64,000 nt of DNA, taken from Klebsiella grimontii. GTDB lineage: Bacteria > Pseudomonadota > Gammaproteobacteria > Enterobacterales > Enterobacteriaceae. Of the stretch, positions 60,762 to 64,000 are shown one piece after another (position 1 is the stretch's first letter; every line of letters starts with the position of its first letter). Under the pieces are notes generated by a model. It worked only from the letters and a program-made list of their open reading frames with translations. It searched no databases and was not told the origin of the DNA. The stretch spans positions 228,913 to 292,912 of the forward strand of contig NZ_FZTC01000034.1 of the NCBI RefSeq assembly GCF_900200035.1, read 5' to 3'. The position numbers were made by a program, and so were the translations under genes.

Positions 60762-61130
60762 ATGGACTGGTATCTTAAAGTATTAAAAAATTACATTGGA
60801 TTTGGCGGCCGCGCCCGGCGCAAAGAGTACTGGATGTTTATTCTGGTCAACATCATCCTGACCGGCGTACTCAGCATCATTGATAAAATGCTTGGATGGC
60901 AGCGCGCAGGAGGAGAGGGCATTCTGACGACCATCTATGGCGTGCTGATCTTCTTACCGTGGTGGGCGGTGCAGTTTCGTCGATTGCACGACACCGACCG
61001 CTCGGCCTGGTGGCTGTTATTACTGCTGATCCCCATTATCGGCTGGCTGGTGATCCTGGTCTTCAATTGCCAGAACGGCACTCCCGGCAATAACCGCTTC
61101 GGGCCGGATCCCAAACCGACTTCCTACTGA
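60762..61130 (+). CDS. yhaH: DUF805 inner-membrane protein YhaH
   Basis: A 122-residue membrane protein with four hydrophobic segments and the DUF805 pattern YIGFGGRARRKEYWMF near residue 11 and QFRRLHDTDRSAWWLLLLLI near 72. Function is unknown. ATG 60762 (MDWYLKVLKNY) matches E. coli YhaH; an upstream frame has no ribosome site. E. coli has a second, similar gene (yhaI) after it; only one copy is present here. Confidence 0.93.
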   Translation: MDWYLKVLKNYIGFGGRARRKEYWMFILVNIILTGVLSIIDKMLGWQRAGGEGILTTIYGVLIFLPWWAVQFRRLHDTDRSAWWLLLLLIPIIGWLVILVFNCQNGTPGNNRFGPDPKPTSY

Positions 61131-61134
61131 ACAA

Positions 61135-61170
61135 TGCGCCCCTCGTTAAAAAGGGGCGCAATTTGTTTTA
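61135..61170. terminator. Two-way terminator between yhaH and yhaJ
   Basis: TGCGCCCCT (61135-61143) and AGGGGCGCA (61152-61160) form a perfect 9-bp stem, followed by ATTTGTTTTAT towards yhaJ. The loop contains GTTAAAA. It serves the convergent genes yhaH and yhaJ. Confidence 0.8.
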
Positions 61171-62064
61171 TCTGACCATAAATAGCTTCGGAATTTCCCG
61201 CAGACACCATGATTTCGCCTCCCCCATGCTGTCCCGGCGCCAGGCCATAATAATGTCGATCTCGTTGCTGTACTCCGGGCTGACCACCCGAAGACGCCCT
61301 TCGGCAATATCCTGCTCAACCAGCGGATATGGCATCGTGGCGACGCCCAGTCCTGCCAGCAGGGCCTGGCGTTTATCTTCGATCGAGCTCACGGTTAATC
61401 GCGGCTGTTTGTCGAGCAGCTGCACCGTCAGCACCGGACGCTCGCGGGCGGTATCCGCCACCGCCACGCCGCGGTACTTAACGCGCGTCACTTCAGAGAG
61501 CGGCTCCGGTTCCTGGTGAATGGGATGATCCGGCGCGGCAACGTAGACGCTCATTACCGAATAGAGCTTCCGGGAGTTAATTTCCGAGGAAGAGCGAAAA
61601 TGCATATCCGGCGCGACGACAATATCCGCCCTCCCCTGCTCAAGGCGCTCCCATGCCCCGGCCAGCACTTCGGTAATAATCGACAGCTGAGTGTTCGATT
61701 TGGTTGCCAGCTTTTCAATTAACGGGAACAGGCCGGTGGTGGGCACCAGCGCCTCGGTGACGATGGTCAGGTGCGTTTCCCAGCCGCGCGATAGCGCTTC
61801 GGCATCGGTTGTCAGTTTATCCGCCGCCTCCAGCAAAACGCGCCCGCGCTCGAGCAGCATTCGGCCAACATTGGTGAATTTTGTTCGATGACCTGAACGG
61901 TCGAACAGAACGACATCCAGCTCCTCTTCCAGCTTTTGCATGGTATAGCTGAGCGCGGAAGGCACTCGACCCAGTTCATCGGCCGCCGCCGCAAAGCTTC
62001 CACGCCGGTCAATCGCATCCATTACGCGTAACGCTTCCAGCGTTAATGCTCTCTCTTTAGCCAT
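61168..62064 (-). CDS. yhaJ: LysR-type regulator YhaJ
   Basis: A 298-residue LysR-family activator. The N-terminal helix-turn-helix (LEALRVMDAIDRRGSFAAAA then DELGRVPSALSYTMQKLEEE, residues 8-47) is followed by a two-lobe effector domain. E. coli YhaJ regulates yqjF and yhaK and takes part in sensing aromatic compounds; it also affects virulence genes in pathogenic E. coli. It diverges from yhaK across 104 bp. Confidence 0.95.
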   Translation of the reverse strand: MAKERALTLEALRVMDAIDRRGSFAAAADELGRVPSALSYTMQKLEEELDVVLFDRSGHRTKFTNVGRMLLERGRVLLEAADKLTTDAEALSRGWETHLTIVTEALVPTTGLFPLIEKLATKSNTQLSIITEVLAGAWERLEQGRADIVVAPDMHFRSSSEINSRKLYSVMSVYVAAPDHPIHQEPEPLSEVTRVKYRGVAVADTARERPVLTVQLLDKQPRLTVSSIEDKRQALLAGLGVATMPYPLVEQDIAEGRLRVVSPEYSNEIDIIMAWRRDSMGEAKSWCLREIPKLFMVR

Positions 62065-62168
62065 CGCACTCTCATTCAGGAAATTTGAACATACCGGGCA
62101 GAATATCTGGCTAACAATACAGCGTCCATACCTTTACCATTGATTTAGTGTAAAGAGAGGTCAAGAAG

Positions 62169-62870
62169 ATGATTACAACCCGAACAGCCAAACAGTGCGG
62201 TCAAGCTGACTTCGGCTGGCTGCAGGCCCGCTACACCTTTTCCTTTGGCCACTACTTCGACCCGAAATTGCTAGGTTACGCGTCGCTGCGCGTGCTCAAC
62301 CAGGAAGTTCTGGCGCCCGGCGCGTCGTTTCAGCCGCGCACCTATCCGAAAGTCGACATTCTGAACCTGATTCTGGAAGGTGAAGCGGAATACCGCGACA
62401 GCGATGGCAACCATATCCAGGCGAAAGCTGGCGAAGCGCTGCTGATTTCTACCCAGCCCGGCGTGAGCTACAGCGAGCACAACCTGAGCAAAGAGCGCTC
62501 GCTGACGCGAATGCAGCTGTGGCTGGATGCCTGCCCGCAGCATGAAAACCCGCTGGTGCAAAAAATCGCTATCGCCGAGGGAGCTCAGCAGCTGCTGGCT
62601 TCGCCGGACGGCAGCCAGAAGAGTCTCCAGCTGCGCCAGCAGGTATGGATCCACCATATCAATCTGGCGAAAGCCGAGCAGCTTAGCGTGCAGCTCCACG
62701 GCCCACGGGCCTACCTGCAGTCGATTCATGGCACGGTGCATGCACGGGTACAGGAAGAAGAGAAACAGGCACTGACCTGCGGCGATGGCGCGTTTATTCG
62801 TGACGAAGCTAACATTACCCTCGTCGCCGATACGCCGCTGCGCGCTTTGCTGATAGATTTACCAGTGTAA
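62169..62870 (+). CDS. yhaK: Pirin-like bicupin YhaK
   Basis: A 233-residue bicupin of the pirin family. The N-terminal cupin begins GWLQARYTFSFGHYFDPKLL and has VDILNLILEGEAEYRDSDGN in place of the metal-binding HPHRG motif, so metal binding is doubtful. The C-terminal cupin is degenerate, as in E. coli YhaK, which reacts with reactive chlorine and oxygen species. It diverges from its likely regulator yhaJ and is followed by yhaL after 24 bp. Confidence 0.95.
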   Translation: MITTRTAKQCGQADFGWLQARYTFSFGHYFDPKLLGYASLRVLNQEVLAPGASFQPRTYPKVDILNLILEGEAEYRDSDGNHIQAKAGEALLISTQPGVSYSEHNLSKERSLTRMQLWLDACPQHENPLVQKIAIAEGAQQLLASPDGSQKSLQLRQQVWIHHINLAKAEQLSVQLHGPRAYLQSIHGTVHARVQEEEKQALTCGDGAFIRDEANITLVADTPLRALLIDLPV

Positions 62871-62894
62871 CAACGGCAGTAAGGGAGTGTGTCA

Positions 62895-63056
62895 GTGGGC
62901 AAGAAGAAAACCAAAAAAGTGGCGCTAGCAGTGCCGCAGCCGCAACCAGAAACCATGACAACGGTGGGTTTTGGTTATGAAGAGATGTTAAGCGAGCTGG
63001 AGGCGATCGTCGCAGAAGCGGAGATACGGCTCCAGGATGAAGAAAGCGTTGCCTGA
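62895..63056 (+). CDS. yhaL: Small protein YhaL
   Basis: A 53-residue protein too short for most gene finders, starting at GTG 62895 after AAGGGAGTG and ending at TGA 63054-63056. Residues 1-20 are basic and Pro-rich (GKKKTKKVALAVPQPQPET), and the rest is an acidic helix, GYEEMLSELEAIVAEAE. E. coli YhaL (54 residues) has the same two-part plan and the same place after yhaK. The helix resembles the opening of exonuclease VII small subunit (XseB); that is only a pattern likeness. Function is unknown. Confidence 0.85.
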   Translation: MGKKKTKKVALAVPQPQPETMTTVGFGYEEMLSELEAIVAEAEIRLQDEESVA

Positions 63057-63089
63057 CGTCAATATCGGCCCCAGCCGGGGCCGATAGAT

Positions 63090-63500
63090 TTACTCACTCA
63101 GTGCCTGAGCTAAATCTTTTTGTACCTGCTTACGCTGTTCTGGCGTCAGGACCTGATTGACATCAAAATAGTACTTCACGCGATAATAGCGAACCTGCTG
63201 TTCGACTTTGCTAAACGCCGCCAGCTGATCTTTGACCGCTTTTTCATTCCATTTTCCGGAATCAATCACATCAAATAATACGCCGTCTTTAATATCTTTC
63301 TGCGAGATCTGCTGAACGCTTTTCTCCAGCTGCTGATGCAGGCTTTTAATTTTCGTTACCTGATCGTTGGTCAGTTTTAAGTGCTGGACGATCGGATCCT
63401 GCGCCGGGACTGGCGCAGCGTTAACATCCGCAGCCTGTGCCGCCATTGAGAAGCCAGTGGCGAGGACGGTTGTCACTGCAATGCGGGTCATTAATTTCAT
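63090..63500 (-). CDS. Periplasmic Spy/CpxP-like protein
   Basis: A 136-residue secreted protein. MKLMTRIAVTTVLATGFSMA and AQA form a signal peptide with cleavage after about residue 23. The mature part is all-helical and carries two LTxxQ-type motifs, LTNDQVTKIKSLHQQLEK near residue 43 and LTPEQRKQVQKDLA near residue 118, the mark of the Spy/CpxP family of chaperone-like envelope-stress proteins. It lies alone between yhaL and the rnpB-type repeats. I do not know a named orthologue. Confidence 0.8.
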   Translation of the reverse strand: MKLMTRIAVTTVLATGFSMAAQAADVNAAPVPAQDPIVQHLKLTNDQVTKIKSLHQQLEKSVQQISQKDIKDGVLFDVIDSGKWNEKAVKDQLAAFSKVEQQVRYYRVKYYFDVNQVLTPEQRKQVQKDLAQALSE

Positions 63501-63801
63501 TTTTTCTTTTATCCTGATTAATTATCACCGATGTGGCTGGCTATTATTTTTCAGAAGCAGATGAAGAAATGTAAAAAATAGTGCATATAAATGTAGTTAA
63601 AAAAAGAAAACACATAATAAATATGAATAATAAAACCAAATGCATTTATTTAAAATATATAATAAATAAGAAAGGAAAATTAATGGCCGTATGATTCATC
63701 CTGCGGTTGATGGCAGACCTGCCTTGCGCATTGTCTCCGCTTTATTGCCAGGTGGTGGCTGACGCCTTAACTGATCGACTACACCCGCGCCCTATGCCCG
63801 C
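63501..63801. other. Spacer between the Spy-like gene and the rnpB-type array
   Basis: No supported gene. 63530-63690 is very AT-rich and should hold the promoter of the minus-strand Spy-like gene. 63700-63801 is of normal composition and has no recognised content. Confidence 0.4.
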
Positions 63802-63930
63802 TAGCGTCGTGGACAGGCATTCATCTGCCCTGTGTTTCAACCTGCCATATGAAGCAAAAACCCCCGCCATTTCTGACGAGGGTTTTCTTTGAATGAGGAA
63901 GCTGACCGTTAAGCCGCTTTCTTTTGGGTA
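63802..63930 (-). repeat. First unit of a 129-bp repeat array, rnpB 3'-flank type
   Basis: Positions 63802-63871 recur exactly at 63931-64000, an offset of 129 bp. Read on the minus strand, a unit contains AGATGAATGCCTGTCCACGA and then GCTATACCCAAAAGAAAGCG, GCTTAACGGTCAG and a terminator. I recall the E. coli M1 RNA (rnpB) 3' end as AGATGAATGACTGTCCACGA, and repeats downstream of it carry GCTATACCCAAAAGAAAGCG. The array thus marks the downstream flank of rnpB, which should lie just right of the window on the minus strand. Confidence 0.8.
63856..63886 (-). terminator. Intrinsic terminator in the rnpB-type repeat (minus strand)
   Basis: On the minus strand CCCTCGTCA pairs with TGGCGGGGG around GAAA, followed by TTTTT (plus-strand positions 63882-63856). 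All nine positions pair if G-T pairs are allowed. It would end the RNase P RNA precursor. A second copy is cut by the window edge at 63985-64000. Confidence 0.8.
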
Positions 63931-64000
63931 TAGCGTCGTGGACAGGCATTCATCTGCCCTGTGTTTCAACCTGCCATATGAAGCAAAAACCCCCGCCATT
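63931..64000 (-). repeat. Second repeat unit, cut by the window edge
   Basis: Identical over 70 bp to 63802-63871, including the AGATGAATGCCTGTCCACGA word and the beginning of the terminator (AAAAACCCCCGCCATT on the plus strand). It runs off the end of the window. More units and then rnpB are expected beyond it. Confidence 0.8.

Noticed and set aside
63742..63999. Minus-strand open frame across the right-hand repeats
   Set aside because: It is made of the rnpB-type repeat units and crosses a terminator hairpin, so it is not a credible protein.

Overview
The window comes from the chromosome of an enterobacterium, most probably Klebsiella in the broad sense (Klebsiella/Raoultella). Three things point there. 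The backbone keeps the E. coli gene order from cca to yhaL almost gene for gene. It carries a complete ureDABCEFG urease operon of the K. aerogenes type. It also has dha and lsr regulons where E. coli K-12 has other genes, and no aer between yqjI and patA. The species cannot be fixed from the sequence alone.

Layout: 0-2.4 kb holds the end of cca, uppP, folB and plsY. 2.6-7.6 kb is the urease operon, followed at 7.7-9.3 kb by an NCS1-family permease behind a strong sigma-54 promoter match. 9.4-15 kb holds tsaD and the macromolecular synthesis operon rpsU-dnaG-rpoD, with an ERIC-type element in each of its two spacers. 15-16.6 kb holds an AT-rich TetR gene, mug and tRNA-Ile2. 16.7-25.7 kb is a dihydroxyacetone/glycerol regulon (dhaR, dhaD, dhaKLM and an ATP-type kinase) without the 1,3-propanediol branch. 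25.8-29 kb holds yqjH, yqjI and patA. 29.1-37.6 kb is the AI-2 system lsrACDBFG/lsrRK. 37.9-41.1 kb holds fadH and rlmG. 41.2-45.3 kb is a three-gene xyloside-type locus. 45.3-50.2 kb holds ygjP, ygjR, a yybP-ykoY riboswitch with alx, sstT and ygjV. 50.3-55.9 kb is the hexuronate locus (uxaCA, exuT, exuR). 56.2-63.1 kb holds yqjA-mzrA, yqjCDEK, yqjFG and yhaH/J/K/L. 63.1-64 kb holds a Spy/CpxP-like gene and a 129-bp repeat array that matches the 3' flank of rnpB, so RNase P RNA is predicted just beyond the right edge on the minus strand.

The accessory blocks are mainly nutrient modules placed between conserved backbone genes: urea nitrogen, glycerol/dihydroxyacetone, AI-2, xylosides and hexuronates. 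Several carry readable regulatory sites. These include a NAC-like site before ureD, an NtrC-like site plus sigma-54 promoter before the permease, four GTYYC-N5-GRAAC dyads arranged as two pairs between dhaD and dhaK, and palindromes before tetR, yqjI, lsrA/lsrR, exuT and exuR. No CRISPR array, prophage, insertion sequence or defence system was found. The least explained parts are the 99-residue orphan next to dhaR, the permease with a zinc-ribbon-like tail, the orphan TetR gene and the nested palindrome between uppP and folB.
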